DNA from: an uncultured Lachnospiraceae bacterium
Lineage (GTDB): Bacteria > Bacillota > Clostridia > Lachnospirales > Lachnospiraceae
Direction of reading: 5' to 3'
Assembly (NCBI GenBank): GCA_934385475.1
Contig: CAKRPS010000004.1
Span: 28,362-92,361 of the forward strand
Length of the DNA: 64,000 nucleotides
Made by a program: the position numbers and the translations under genes. Below are positions 36,150 through 44,631 of the stretch, piece by piece. Position 1 is the stretch's first letter, and every line of letters starts with the position of its first letter. The notes under the pieces are model-generated. The model was not told where the DNA came from. It saw only the letters and a list, made by a program, of their open reading frames with translations, and did not search any database.

Positions 36150-39100
36150 ATGAAGGTTTATATGGATCAGACCAACACACAACGAAACGTAGACAGGGCG
36201 ACAACCGCATATAGGAACACCCAGATGACCAGGACGGGACAGACGGGTGATTACGCATTAGACATTTCTGGCACAGTTATGGATAACAACGCTTACACAG
36301 GTCACGGAAAGACCGCAGAAGAGGTTATGCAGGATGCGGGGCAAATTGACGTTGCCACGCAGAGAGACTATATGACAGTTATGTCTAATACTATGTCTGA
36401 GGAAGATTTTGGCAGACTTCAGGAAGAAGGTTGTCAGCCGGGAGACATGGAGATCAGAGAGGTTGTCACAATTGTCGATCAGATAAAGGCGGAGCTTTTG
36501 AAAGGCGGAACGCAGGTAGTCGGCTATACCGACGATCTGGATGCGGAGACGCTTCGGGAAATAACCGGAAGCGAGACTTTCGCACAGGAATTAAAGAAAC
36601 AGTTTGCGCAGCACGATATTCCCATGACGCGGGAAAATGTGTCGGCAGCCATGCAGGCTTACCATCAGGCATGCGGACTTACCACTCCGGATGATGGCAC
36701 AGTCAAATATATGGTAGAGAACCAAATGGAGCCCACCATTGATAATCTGTATAAGGCAGGCTACAGTTCCCTTGCGGACAGTAGTGCACAGGGACACGGC
36801 TATTACAGTGACGGTGCGGGCGGCTACTATGCAAAGAAAGCAGAAGAATTTGACTGGGAACAGTTACAGCCACAGATGGAGAAGGTCATTGAAAAAGCCG
36901 GACTGCAGGCAGATGAAACAACCCTTGAAGAGGCAAAATGGCTGATAGAGATGGGAGTTCCGCTGACCGCAGAATCCATAGGAGCGCTGCATGAGCTCAG
37001 ACAGTTGTCGCTGCCCCAGAGTGATGGGGAGACGCTGCGGGCGATCACGGCGGCAATTTCCGATGGAAAATCTGCTTATGCGGCTAATCTGGCAGATCCG
37101 ACAAGTAATCTGGAGAAGGCTGTGGCATATGAACAGGCTTTTGCACAGATTTCGGAAGAAGCGGTTGACAAGGCAGCAGAAGACACAGAACCTGTTACCC
37201 TGCGTACCTTGGAGCAGGCACAGAAAGAGATAGAGCAGAAACCTGCGCAGCCGGAAGAGAGAAATTCATCCGGTGAAGAGCAGAATACGGAGGAACAGCA
37301 GAACACAGCGACAGCAAGACAGATCACAGCCAGAAGGCAGCTTGAGGAAATCCGGCTGAGGATAACGGTGGAGACAAATCTGAGGCTTCTCCGCAAGGGA
37401 ATAGCGATCGATACCACGGAGCTGACAAAGCTTGTGGATGCACTCAGGGCACTTGAGGAAGAACAGAATGCGGTGCGCTGGAAAGAGACGGAACCGGCAC
37501 AGGCAGCCGCAAAGGAATCGCTTTTCCAGGAGACAAAGCAGAAGCTGTCACAGATGCCTTATCTTCCGGCAGCAATTCTCGGAAAGTATATCTCCGAGGA
37601 CACACTGTTCTCGATCGATAGTGTCTATGAGAGCGGAACAGCCCTGAGAAATTCATATGAGGCCGCAAGTGAAAGCTATGAGACGCTTATGACGGCGCCG
37701 CGGGCTGATATGGGAGATTCTATCCGTAAGGCCTTCCGCAATGTGGATGATATTCTCCGTGATATGAACCTGGAATTGTCGGATGAAAACCGGAAAGCGG
37801 TCAGAATCCTCGGATACAACAGCATGGAGATCACCGAAAGCAATATTGTTGCAGTGAAGGAAAAGGATATTGCATTGCAGGAGACGATCCGGAAGATGAC
37901 ACCGCAGGCTACCCTGCAGGCCATCCGGGACGGAGTAAACCCGTTGACAGTTTCCATGGAAGAACTGAACAGCTATCTGGATTCTTCCCAGCAGGAAAAT
38001 ACAGCAAAAGAAGAGAAATTCAGCAAGTATCTGTACAAGCTTGAAAAAAATAAAGAAATTCTCCCGGAAGAAAGAGAAGCCTACATCGGTATTTTCCGGA
38101 TGTTCCGTCAGCTTGAGAAGGCGGATGACGCAGCCATTGGAAGCCTTGTCAGACAGGGTAGTGAGCTTTCTTTTGAGAATCTTCTTACGGCAATGCGCAG
38201 CAGCCGCAGGAAGGGAATGGATTATGCGGTAGATGATCATTTTGCCGGAGTTGATGGTGTAAAGATGAACTCGATCACCGATCAGATCGCAGCCGGGTTC
38301 ACCAAGTATGACAGTGCACTTGCGGGTGCGATTGCAGATTCCCTGGAGCCGGAGATGCTCACACAGATGGAGCTTTATCCGGAGATGACGATGGAACAGT
38401 TTGCACAGGAGATGGAACAGGCGCAGACAGACGAGCAGCTTGAACAGGCATACCGGCAGGAACAGCTCAAGACATTTACCCAGATGCAGGATACGGAGCA
38501 GACGGTTATCAAAGAGCTTTTGAATTATGGACAGCCGGTCACGGCAGACAATCTGACGGCAATGTCCCTGCTTCGGGGAGATGGAGCGTCCATGTACCGA
38601 AAGCTGAACCATTTGACAGATTCTGCCGATAAAAATATAAGCAAGGAAAAGAGCGACGCATTTCTGGAGCATTTGAATGATAAAGAAGAGGCTGTAGATG
38701 CCTACGAGGAGATGCAGGAAGCGTTTGTCCAACTGACAGAAGAAGCACAGGATGCAGAGGATGTTACTTATCTGGATCTCAAGGCATTACAGAGTGTGAG
38801 AAAACAGCTACGGCTGGCGGGAAGCCTTGCAAAGGAAGAGAATTACCAGATTCCGGTTGAGATAGACGGAGAGCTGACAGCAGTCAACCTCAAGATCCTA
38901 CATGGGGCAGAGGGCGGAAAGGTCAGCGTTTCCATGCAGACGGATAATTATGGAGAGATTGCAGCACAGTTTGGTGTGAGAGCCGGTATTTTATCAGGGT
39001 ATATGGCCAGTGAGACAAGCGAAGGCACACAGATGCTGCAGGACAGGCTGGAGCAGTGGAAGCAGGAGCTGGGAGAGGAATTTCCGGCACGCACGGGCAG

Positions 39101-39263
39101 CGCTGAGAAGGAACAGCTCCAGATTGGCGATATCAGTGTGATCAAGAGCAGGGAAATCCGGACAGAAGGCTATCAGACAAAGGACCTGGAACATAATACA
39201 GAGATTGAAACGGCGGATTTATACCGGATTGCGAAGTCTTTTATCAGGACGATCGCAGCGTAG
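36150..39263 (+). CDS. Large DUF6240-type protein upstream of flagellin
   Basis: A 1037-residue, Gln/Glu/Ala-rich, mostly helical soluble protein with no signal peptide or membrane helix. Short blocks recur with the theme of a helix, then TxExxxAMxxL-like stretches (for example PMTRENVSAAMQAY, PLTAESIGALHELR, PVTADNLTAMSLL), so it is probably built of repeated helical units. It resembles DUF6240 proteins found near flagellar genes of Lachnospiraceae; the name is from memory. GGAG lies 6 nt before ATG 36150, while GTG 36138 lacks a site. Flagellin follows after 18 nt, so a role in flagellar export or regulation is plausible, not shown. Confidence 0.75.
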   Translation: MKVYMDQTNTQRNVDRATTAYRNTQMTRTGQTGDYALDISGTVMDNNAYTGHGKTAEEVMQDAGQIDVATQRDYMTVMSNTMSEEDFGRLQEEGCQPGDMEIREVVTIVDQIKAELLKGGTQVVGYTDDLDAETLREITGSETFAQELKKQFAQHDIPMTRENVSAAMQAYHQACGLTTPDDGTVKYMVENQMEPTIDNLYKAGYSSLADSSAQGHGYYSDGAGGYYAKKAEEFDWEQLQPQMEKVIEKAGLQADETTLEEAKWLIEMGVPLTAESIGALHELRQLSLPQSDGETLRAITAAISDGKSAYAANLADPTSNLEKAVAYEQAFAQISEEAVDKAAEDTEPVTLRTLEQAQKEIEQKPAQPEERNSSGEEQNTEEQQNTATARQITARRQLEEIRLRITVETNLRLLRKGIAIDTTELTKLVDALRALEEEQNAVRWKETEPAQAAAKESLFQETKQKLSQMPYLPAAILGKYISEDTLFSIDSVYESGTALRNSYEAASESYETLMTAPRADMGDSIRKAFRNVDDILRDMNLELSDENRKAVRILGYNSMEITESNIVAVKEKDIALQETIRKMTPQATLQAIRDGVNPLTVSMEELNSYLDSSQQENTAKEEKFSKYLYKLEKNKEILPEEREAYIGIFRMFRQLEKADDAAIGSLVRQGSELSFENLLTAMRSSRRKGMDYAVDDHFAGVDGVKMNSITDQIAAGFTKYDSALAGAIADSLEPEMLTQMELYPEMTMEQFAQEMEQAQTDEQLEQAYRQEQLKTFTQMQDTEQTVIKELLNYGQPVTADNLTAMSLLRGDGASMYRKLNHLTDSADKNISKEKSDAFLEHLNDKEEAVDAYEEMQEAFVQLTEEAQDAEDVTYLDLKALQSVRKQLRLAGSLAKEENYQIPVEIDGELTAVNLKILHGAEGGKVSVSMQTDNYGEIAAQFGVRAGILSGYMASETSEGTQMLQDRLEQWKQELGEEFPARTGSAEKEQLQIGDISVIKSREIRTEGYQTKDLEHNTEIETADLYRIAKSFIRTIAA

Positions 39264-39281
39264 GGGAAGAAGGAGGAAACT

Positions 39282-40454
39282 ATGAGGATCAATTATAATG
39301 CATCGGCGATGCGCGCAAATAACGCGCTCAACAGATCAGACAGCAGACTGTCAAAGTCTTTGGAGAGACTTTCTTCAGGACTGAAGATTACACAGGCGAA
39401 GGATTCACCGGCCGGATATGCGATCGGAAGAAGAATGAATGCACAGATTGAAGGTCTGTCAGTGGCATCCAAGGATGCAAACAATGGAATTTCCATTATT
39501 GAGACGGCTGACGGAGCTTTGACAGAAGTACATGAGATGCTTCAGAGAATGAACGAATTGGCGATCAAGGGAGCAACAGGAACCCTGACAACTGTGGATC
39601 GTGCTACCTTGCAGGAAGAAATGAAGCAGCTTAAGAAGGAAGTTACAAGAATTGCCAAGGATACGGAGTTCAACGGACAGACAATTCTGGATGGAAGCTT
39701 TGATTTAAAGGGTTATACCAATAATGAAAACGTTAAGATGGATTATTATTCAGATGACGTTTATATGAAACAGTATCAGATTGATAAGCTGACAGTAGTT
39801 TACAAAGCTGATGGAAGCATAGATATGGATGCGACAAAGGCGAATTGTACACTGGTCAAGACAGGAGATTTTGCATTCCCAGAGGATGCCGAGATCACAG
39901 ATGTCAAGGATGATAAGATCATAATTACCGGCGGTCAGGATTTTGAGATCCGATTGAAGATAACGGCAGAACCCACTCCGATCTCAGATGCAAATGGAAA
40001 TATTACAGGATATAAACCGGTTTCACTGGCAGCACCTTTGATGCTGGATGCGACGGGTATTGGTGCCATGGATACACAGGTGGGCGCAAATGAAGGACAG
40101 CAGCTTGCAATCCGTATTCCGACAATATCCCTCGACAGACTCGGCATTGAAAAGACTGATCTCTCTACGCAGGCCAGCAGCAATCAAGCGATCGAGGAGA
40201 TCAAGGGAGCTATCCTGTATGTGTCAGATGCACGAAGCAAGCTTGGAGCATATCAGAACAGACTGGAGCATACCGTCAGCAATCTGGACATCACATCGGA
40301 AAATATGACGGCATCCTACTCCCGGATCATGGATGTGGATATGGCAGAAGAAATGACAAGCTATACCACAGAGCAGGTTATCTCACAGGCTGCAACATCG
40401 ATGCTTGCACAGGCAAATGAGAGACCTTCGCAGGTATTACAGCTGTTGCAGTAG
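39282..40454 (+). CDS. Flagellin
   Basis: A 390-residue filament subunit. The conserved N-terminal D0/D1 region (MRINYNASAMRANNALNRSD, LERLSSGLKI, AKDSPAGYAIGRRM) and C-terminal D1/D0 region (LGAYQNRLEHTVSNLDITSE, ISQAATSMLAQANERPSQVL) enclose a variable middle of about 170 residues. The N-terminal NYN after MRI and the C-terminal QVLQLLQ are typical. The middle has no cysteine-rich or enzymatic motif except a lone Cys in ANCTLV. It is exported unfolded by the flagellar secretion system, probably with help from the FliS-like protein encoded next. Confidence 0.96.
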   Translation: MRINYNASAMRANNALNRSDSRLSKSLERLSSGLKITQAKDSPAGYAIGRRMNAQIEGLSVASKDANNGISIIETADGALTEVHEMLQRMNELAIKGATGTLTTVDRATLQEEMKQLKKEVTRIAKDTEFNGQTILDGSFDLKGYTNNENVKMDYYSDDVYMKQYQIDKLTVVYKADGSIDMDATKANCTLVKTGDFAFPEDAEITDVKDDKIIITGGQDFEIRLKITAEPTPISDANGNITGYKPVSLAAPLMLDATGIGAMDTQVGANEGQQLAIRIPTISLDRLGIEKTDLSTQASSNQAIEEIKGAILYVSDARSKLGAYQNRLEHTVSNLDITSENMTASYSRIMDVDMAEEMTSYTTEQVISQAATSMLAQANERPSQVLQLLQ

Positions 40455-40479
40455 TTAGAGACGTAGGGAGGAATATCAT

Positions 40480-40956
40480 ATGACCAAGGAAATGAAACAG
40501 GATTTCACCTTGCGTATTACACAGGCGAACAAGACGCAGCTTATCACAATTTTGTATGAGATGGTGCTTTTGTATGTAGAAGAGGCGCAGAATGCCCTTA
40601 CGGCAGAGGATGAGACAGCTTTTAAGGCTGCGATCCGGAAGATCAGAGGGTGCATGAATGAACTGACAGCATCCCTCCATTTCGAGTATGAGCTGGCACA
40701 TCAGCTTTTGCAGCTGTACCTGTATGTGAACCGGGAGCTTGTACAGGCAAGCATTCATCACCAGAGCGAGAATCTGGAGCATGTCCGTCTTGTGATCGGA
40801 GAGCTTCACAGAGCATATAAGCAGATTGAGAGCCAGGATGCGTCAGGACCGGTCATGGGCAATACCCAGACAGTATACGCAGGGCTTACCTATGGCAAAA
40901 ACACGTTGACGGAGAATATTTCCGATCCCTGTGCAAATCGGGGCTTTTGCGTTTAG
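40480..40956 (+). CDS. FliS-like flagellar export chaperone
   Basis: A 158-residue all-helical protein. It resembles FliS: TQANKTQLITILYEMVLLYV matches the N-terminal helix pattern (ASPEKLVLMLYDGAI in classical FliS), and LAHQLLQLYLYVNRELVQAS matches the tyrosine-rich helix 3 (LYDYMNRRL). FliS binds the flagellin C-terminus and prevents early assembly. Its position 25 nt after flagellin supports this. The C-terminal tail (DPCANRGFCV) is unusual and is encoded by a short stem-forming sequence at 40922-40941. Confidence 0.82.
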   Translation: MTKEMKQDFTLRITQANKTQLITILYEMVLLYVEEAQNALTAEDETAFKAAIRKIRGCMNELTASLHFEYELAHQLLQLYLYVNRELVQASIHHQSENLEHVRLVIGELHRAYKQIESQDASGPVMGNTQTVYAGLTYGKNTLTENISDPCANRGFCV

Positions 40957-40959
40957 CCA

Positions 40960-41244
40960 TTAAAAGACAGATGTACAATAAGATTCAGAAAGTTTTTCCT
41001 GGGGCAGCGGACTTTGTTCTGCTGCCCTTTGCAGTAGATACCGATAGCGCTTCATAATCGCATTCACTTCATAAATATAGCTGTCGATCAGATCCGGGTC
41101 TGTCACGTTGTCAAATCCGGAATAGGCGATTTCCAGAGCCGCTTTTGTTTTCTCAAGCTCTTCATAAATCGTCGGTTTCTTTTCCGGAACCAGTTCATCC
41201 GTATCATTGACAGGGCAGGGACTTTGACGAAAGAAAAATTTCAT
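40960..41244 (-). CDS. DUF2508 (YaaL-like) protein
   Basis: A 94-residue soluble protein. The core ELEKTKAALEIAYSGFDNVT followed by DPDLIDSYIYEVNAIMKRYRYLLQ (cut: DLIDSYIYEVNAIMKRYRYL) fits DUF2508, a Firmicute family that in Bacillus (YaaL) lies next to bofA. Here bofA is the divergent neighbour, so the old pairing is kept. ATG 41244 follows GGAGG at 5 nt; the GTG four codons upstream covers that site. The function is unknown. Confidence 0.8.
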   Translation of the reverse strand: MKFFFRQSPCPVNDTDELVPEKKPTIYEELEKTKAALEIAYSGFDNVTDPDLIDSYIYEVNAIMKRYRYLLQRAAEQSPLPQEKLSESYCTSVF

Positions 41245-41351
41245 AATGACCTCCACAGTTTCCTTTTATAGTAAGTATAGGCAGAAATTGGATAAATATT
41301 CGTGTAATATCCTGAAAGGCTGAGGCATATCCTTTAGGGAAGCACAGTAGG

Positions 41352-41382
41352 CATGTGCAAAAAGCGTGCGCAGAAATGAGGA
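41352..41382 (+). repeat. Dispersed hairpin/SD leader, copy before bofA
   Basis: CATGTGCAAAAAGCGTGCGC then AGAAATGAGGA; one base differs from the tatD copy (C to T in the left arm, still able to pair as G-U). GAGG lies 6 nt before ATG 41388. Confidence 0.7.
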
Positions 41383-41387
41383 AAAAC

Positions 41388-41660
41388 ATGGAAAATTTAA
41401 GTGGAGCAGCAGCGATCATAGGAGTTTGTTTACTGGTTCTTTTAATTGTCAGCAAAGGAAAGAAGGCAGAATGGCTGATCAATTTTGTACTGCGTGCCGT
41501 GACAGGAGCAGTGTGTATCTATTTTGTGAATTTTGTACTGGTATCCCAGAATATTCCGGCATCGGTTGGGATCAATCCGCTTACTCTTTTGACATCGGGA
41601 TTCCTTGGATTTCCCGGGGTTGCGGTACTTTATGGCGTTTTATTTTTTGAAAATTTGTAA
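41388..41660 (+). CDS. bofA: BofA family pro-sigma-K processing inhibitor
   Basis: A 90-residue membrane protein with two to three hydrophobic segments. NFVLRAVTGAVCIYFVN and GINPLTLLTSGFLGFPGVAV are the BofA signature (the Asn-Pro motif near the end). In Bacillus it holds back the SpoIVFB protease and so delays sigma-K activation in the mother cell. In Clostridia its partner is less clear. Its presence suggests a sporulating ancestry. The gene is preceded by the dispersed hairpin leader and ended by a terminator that overlaps its stop codon. Confidence 0.88.
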   Translation: MENLSGAAAIIGVCLLVLLIVSKGKKAEWLINFVLRAVTGAVCIYFVNFVLVSQNIPASVGINPLTLLTSGFLGFPGVAVLYGVLFFENL

Positions 41661-41684
41661 ATATTTTACAAACTTCGTTTTTTT
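41654..41684 (+). terminator. Terminator of bofA
   Basis: TTTGTAAA-TAT-TTTACAAA is a perfect 8-bp stem (41654-41661 with 41665-41672); seven T follow at 41678-41684. The stem covers the bofA stop codon. Confidence 0.7.
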
Positions 41685-41696
41685 AGAAAAAAGCTA

Positions 41697-41725
41697 TAGA
41701 CAAATTTTTGTCCTGTGATTATAAT
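41697..41725 (+). promoter_or_regulatory. Promoter of the Tad pilus operon
   Basis: TAGACA (41697-41702), 17-bp spacer, perfect TATAAT (41720-41725). It implies a leader of about 130 nt ahead of the first tad gene. Confidence 0.7.
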
Positions 41726-41751
41726 TCATTCATAACTCAGGAAATTCTATT

Positions 41752-41801
41752 GCGGGCGGCAAGCCCGTATCCATGTCGTGTGACATCGGGAGATTCATCC
41801 C
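41752..41801 (+). other. Structured leader RNA of the Tad operon
   Basis: Three consecutive hairpins: GCGGGC/GCCCGT (41752-41757 with 41763-41768), ATGTC/GACAT (41773-41777 with 41782-41786) and GGGA/TCCC (41788-41791 with 41798-41801). They fall inside the predicted transcript but are not followed by a T-run. I compared it from memory with c-di-GMP-I, c-di-GMP-II and tetrahydrofolate riboswitches and found no match. Confidence 0.5.
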
Positions 41802-41862
41802 ATAATTTCAATGAGTGAACATTACAAATTAAGAGAAGTAGGGAAGAGGTGATTACGTTGGA

Positions 41863-42390
41863 TTGACGTATGGAGAGTATGTATTATTGTTTCTGTTGTT
41901 TCTAATGATGTTGTCGGATCTGTATTCTGACCGGATTCCAAATGGGATGATTCCTCTGGAAATTGCGGCAGGTCTGTTTTGCAGTTTCCGGCAGCAGGGT
42001 CTTTGGGGAGTGCTGTACGCACTGCTATCTATGACAGCGGCATTTCTGCTGACGTATTTTCTGTTTAAGCTGGGAGCCCTGGGGGCAGGGGATGTCAAAG
42101 TGTTTCTTGTCGTCGGAAGCTTTGTTCCGATCAGGGAGTGTCTTGTGATCGTGGCAGTTTCCTTTGGGATCGGAGCGATCGTATCTATTGGCAGACTGAT
42201 CACGGAGAGAAACGCTGCGGAGCGGATGAGGTATTTTGTGTCCTATATGACGGATGTCGTAAGAAGCGGCAGATGGAAGCTTTATGGAGAAGATCTGAGA
42301 GGGGATCGCCAAAAATATCGTAGTAACAAAATTCATTTTACAGTGCCGATCCTGCTGGGTGCGGTGCTCAGAATAGGAGGGTGGATTTGA
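41863..42390 (+). CDS. Prepilin peptidase, A24 family (TadV/CpaA-like)
   Basis: A 175-residue membrane aspartic protease that cleaves the leader of Flp-type prepilins. Two active-site Asp are visible: Asp19 in MMLSDLYSDRIPN and Asp77 in GALGAGDVKVF (the GxGD motif). It has a longer cytoplasmic C-terminal part than usual. It starts at TTG 41863 (GAGGTGA 10 nt before); the nearer TTG at 41858 runs into a stop. It is the first gene of the Tad operon, which also encodes a second A24 peptidase at 49502. Confidence 0.88.
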   Translation: MTYGEYVLLFLLFLMMLSDLYSDRIPNGMIPLEIAAGLFCSFRQQGLWGVLYALLSMTAAFLLTYFLFKLGALGAGDVKVFLVVGSFVPIRECLVIVAVSFGIGAIVSIGRLITERNAAERMRYFVSYMTDVVRSGRWKLYGEDLRGDRQKYRSNKIHFTVPILLGAVLRIGGWI

Positions 42391-43424
42391 GTATAGCGGC
42401 ATCAAAGAAGATATTTGCAATCTGTGACCCGGAAGAAAACTATGCGGTCAGAATGTCGGAATATCTTCTGGAAAAAGGGAACATGCCCTATGAAATTTAT
42501 GTGTTTACCGAGACGGATACATTTTGTTCCTTTATGCAGAAGGAACAGGTAGAGATACTGCTTATAGCGCAGAGTGTTAAAGAACAGTTTAAGGACGAGG
42601 AACTGTGGAAAAATGTTTCCAGAATATTTGTCTTAAAGGAGAACGGCGTGGCGCAGGAGCATGTGGCAGACAGCAGTGTCTGGGAAATCGACAAGTACCA
42701 GAAACCGGAAAAAATCGTGACAATACTTCTGGAGGAAGCGGCAGAGTTGGGGAACTGGTGTGAGACTTCGACTCAAAACGGTATGAAGACGTTCATGATA
42801 GGGTTTTACTCCCCAATCAGGAGATGCCTGCAAACGCCCTTTGCGCTGACAATGGGGCAGATCCTTGCCAGAGAGCACAAGGTTCTGTATCTGAATTTCG
42901 AGTGCTATTCCGGTATGAGACAGCTTCTGAACAGAGAGTTTTCAGCGGATATCATGGATGTCCTGTACTACTTCCGATCTGCAAAGGAGAAACTGGGATT
43001 TAAAATTTCTTCGATTACGCAGAACATAAACGGCCTTGATTACATTCCGCCGGTGTATTCCAGTCTGGATTTCAGGGAAGTGCAGGGAAGCCAGTGGGCG
43101 GAGCTTTGCAGGGAGATTGCGGCAATCGGAGAATATGAATATGTTCTTCTGGATCTGGATGATGGTATGAATGGACTGTTTGATCTGCTGAAAGAATGCA
43201 GACGCATCTATACGATTACAAAGGATGACCGGTTTGCGGCGGCGAAGCTGACACAGTATGAGGAGATTCTGAGGTTTCAGCAAAGAGAGGATATCAGTGA
43301 CAAGACGGTCCGGTGCCGTTTTCCAACCTTTGCAAAGGTTCCTTCCGATGTGGAAATTATGACGCATGGAGAGCTGGCGCAGTATGTAAAGGCCATCATA
43401 CGGGAGGATTTACATGGAGAGTAA
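42387..43424 (+). CDS. TadZ/CpaE-like pilus localisation protein, degenerate ATPase
   Basis: A 345-residue protein. Residues 1-115 resemble an atypical response-regulator receiver (IFAICDPEENYAVRMSEYLL), and the rest a MinD/ParA-like fold (VLYLNFECYSGM, EYVLLDLDDGMNGLF). The deviant Walker A Lys is lost (GFYSPIRRCLQTPFAL), so ATP hydrolysis is doubtful. TadZ proteins mark the site of Tad machine assembly. TTG 42387 is chosen for GGAGG 6 nt before it and overlaps the previous stop codon (TTGA); the GTG at 42381 directly touches the site. Confidence 0.8.
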   Translation: MSIAASKKIFAICDPEENYAVRMSEYLLEKGNMPYEIYVFTETDTFCSFMQKEQVEILLIAQSVKEQFKDEELWKNVSRIFVLKENGVAQEHVADSSVWEIDKYQKPEKIVTILLEEAAELGNWCETSTQNGMKTFMIGFYSPIRRCLQTPFALTMGQILAREHKVLYLNFECYSGMRQLLNREFSADIMDVLYYFRSAKEKLGFKISSITQNINGLDYIPPVYSSLDFREVQGSQWAELCREIAAIGEYEYVLLDLDDGMNGLFDLLKECRRIYTITKDDRFAAAKLTQYEEILRFQQREDISDKTVRCRFPTFAKVPSDVEIMTHGELAQYVKAIIREDLHGE

Positions 43425-44631
43425 GGAGCCATTGAAAAAAATACTGCTCGAGAGGCTTGCAGGAAGCATTGATTACTCCAGAGAAGTTTCGGATGAAGAG
43501 ATCACAGAGCTTATTGATCAGGTAATCGTACAGGAGGCACGGCACAGACTCATTCGGCTGGAGGAGCGTCAAAAGCTGGAGAAGGAGCTTTTCTACGCGC
43601 TCCGTAAGCTGGACGTTCTGCAGGAGCTTGTAGAGGATGCAACCGTCACGGAAATTATGATCAATGGCCCGGATCATATTTTTATTGAAAAGAGCGGAAA
43701 ACTGTTTCGCAGTGAGATCTGTTTTGAAGATGAGCAGAAGCTGCAGGATGTCATACAGCAGATTGTGGCAAAGTGTAACAGGGTAGTGAATGAAGCGTCA
43801 CCGATTGTGGATGCACGTCTGCAAAATGGCGCGCGGGTCAATGTAGTGCTTGCACCGGTTGCACTGAACGGGCCGATCGTAACGATCCGGCGGTTTCCGG
43901 ACAAACCGGTCACAATGGAGGATCTGATCTCCTTTGGTTCCATAACACAGGAGGTATGTGATTTCCTGAAAAAGCTGGTCAGAGCAAAATACAATATTTT
44001 CATCAGCGGAGGGACTGGCTCCGGAAAGACAACCTTTCTCAATGCCCTGTCTGATTATATACCGCAGGAGGAGAGAATCATTACAATAGAGGACAGTGCG
44101 GAACTGCAAATCCGCAATATTCCCAATCTGGTGCGGATGGAGACCAGAAATGCCAATGTGGAGGGCTGCCGTGAGATTACGATAAGGGATTTGATCAAGA
44201 CCTCTCTGAGAATGCGCCCTGACCGGATCATTGTGGGAGAAGTAAGAGCCGGGGAAGCGTTTGACATGATGCAGTGTCTGAATACCGGACATGATGGCTC
44301 GATGTCGACAGGGCATGCAAACAGCTCCGTGGATATGATGAACCGTCTGGAAAACATGATTCTGATGGGAATGGAAATTCCGCTGAAGGCAATCCGGCAG
44401 CAGATTGCGTCAGGAATTGATATTGTCGTACACCTGGGAAGACTCAGGGACAGGACCAGGAAGGTAATGGAGATTGCGGAGGTAATGGGTTATGAGCAGG
44501 AACAGGTGCAGTTGAAAACCCTGTACCGGTTTGAGGAAACCGGCGAGGATGAAGAGGGCAGGGTGGTAGGCGAGCTTAGCAAAAAGGGGGAACTGACATA
44601 TGCAAAGAAACTCCGGGCTGCCGGATTATAG
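43414..44631 (+). CDS. tadA: TadA/CpaF pilus assembly ATPase
   Basis: A 405-residue hexameric secretion ATPase that powers pilus assembly. Walker A GGTGSGKT at residues 199-206, Asp box IITIEDSAELQI, Walker B DRIIVGEVRAGEAFDM and His box GHDGSMSTGHANSSVDMMNR are all intact. The N-terminal domain (VTEIMINGPDHIFIEKSGKL) is the CpaF type. It overlaps its neighbours at both ends (11 and 32 bases), pointing to translational coupling. Confidence 0.95.
   Translation: MESKEPLKKILLERLAGSIDYSREVSDEEITELIDQVIVQEARHRLIRLEERQKLEKELFYALRKLDVLQELVEDATVTEIMINGPDHIFIEKSGKLFRSEICFEDEQKLQDVIQQIVAKCNRVVNEASPIVDARLQNGARVNVVLAPVALNGPIVTIRRFPDKPVTMEDLISFGSITQEVCDFLKKLVRAKYNIFISGGTGSGKTTFLNALSDYIPQEERIITIEDSAELQIRNIPNLVRMETRNANVEGCREITIRDLIKTSLRMRPDRIIVGEVRAGEAFDMMQCLNTGHDGSMSTGHANSSVDMMNRLENMILMGMEIPLKAIRQQIASGIDIVVHLGRLRDRTRKVMEIAEVMGYEQEQVQLKTLYRFEETGEDEEGRVVGELSKKGELTYAKKLRAAGL

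Noticed and set aside
40922..40941. CCGAT/ATCGG stem as terminator of the FliS-like gene
   Set aside because: It lies within the coding frame, the stem is only 5 bp and the following T-run is short.
41752..41801. c-di-GMP riboswitch before the Tad operon
   Set aside because: The hairpins do not show the GEMM or c-di-GMP-II consensus that I know, so only a structured leader is claimed.
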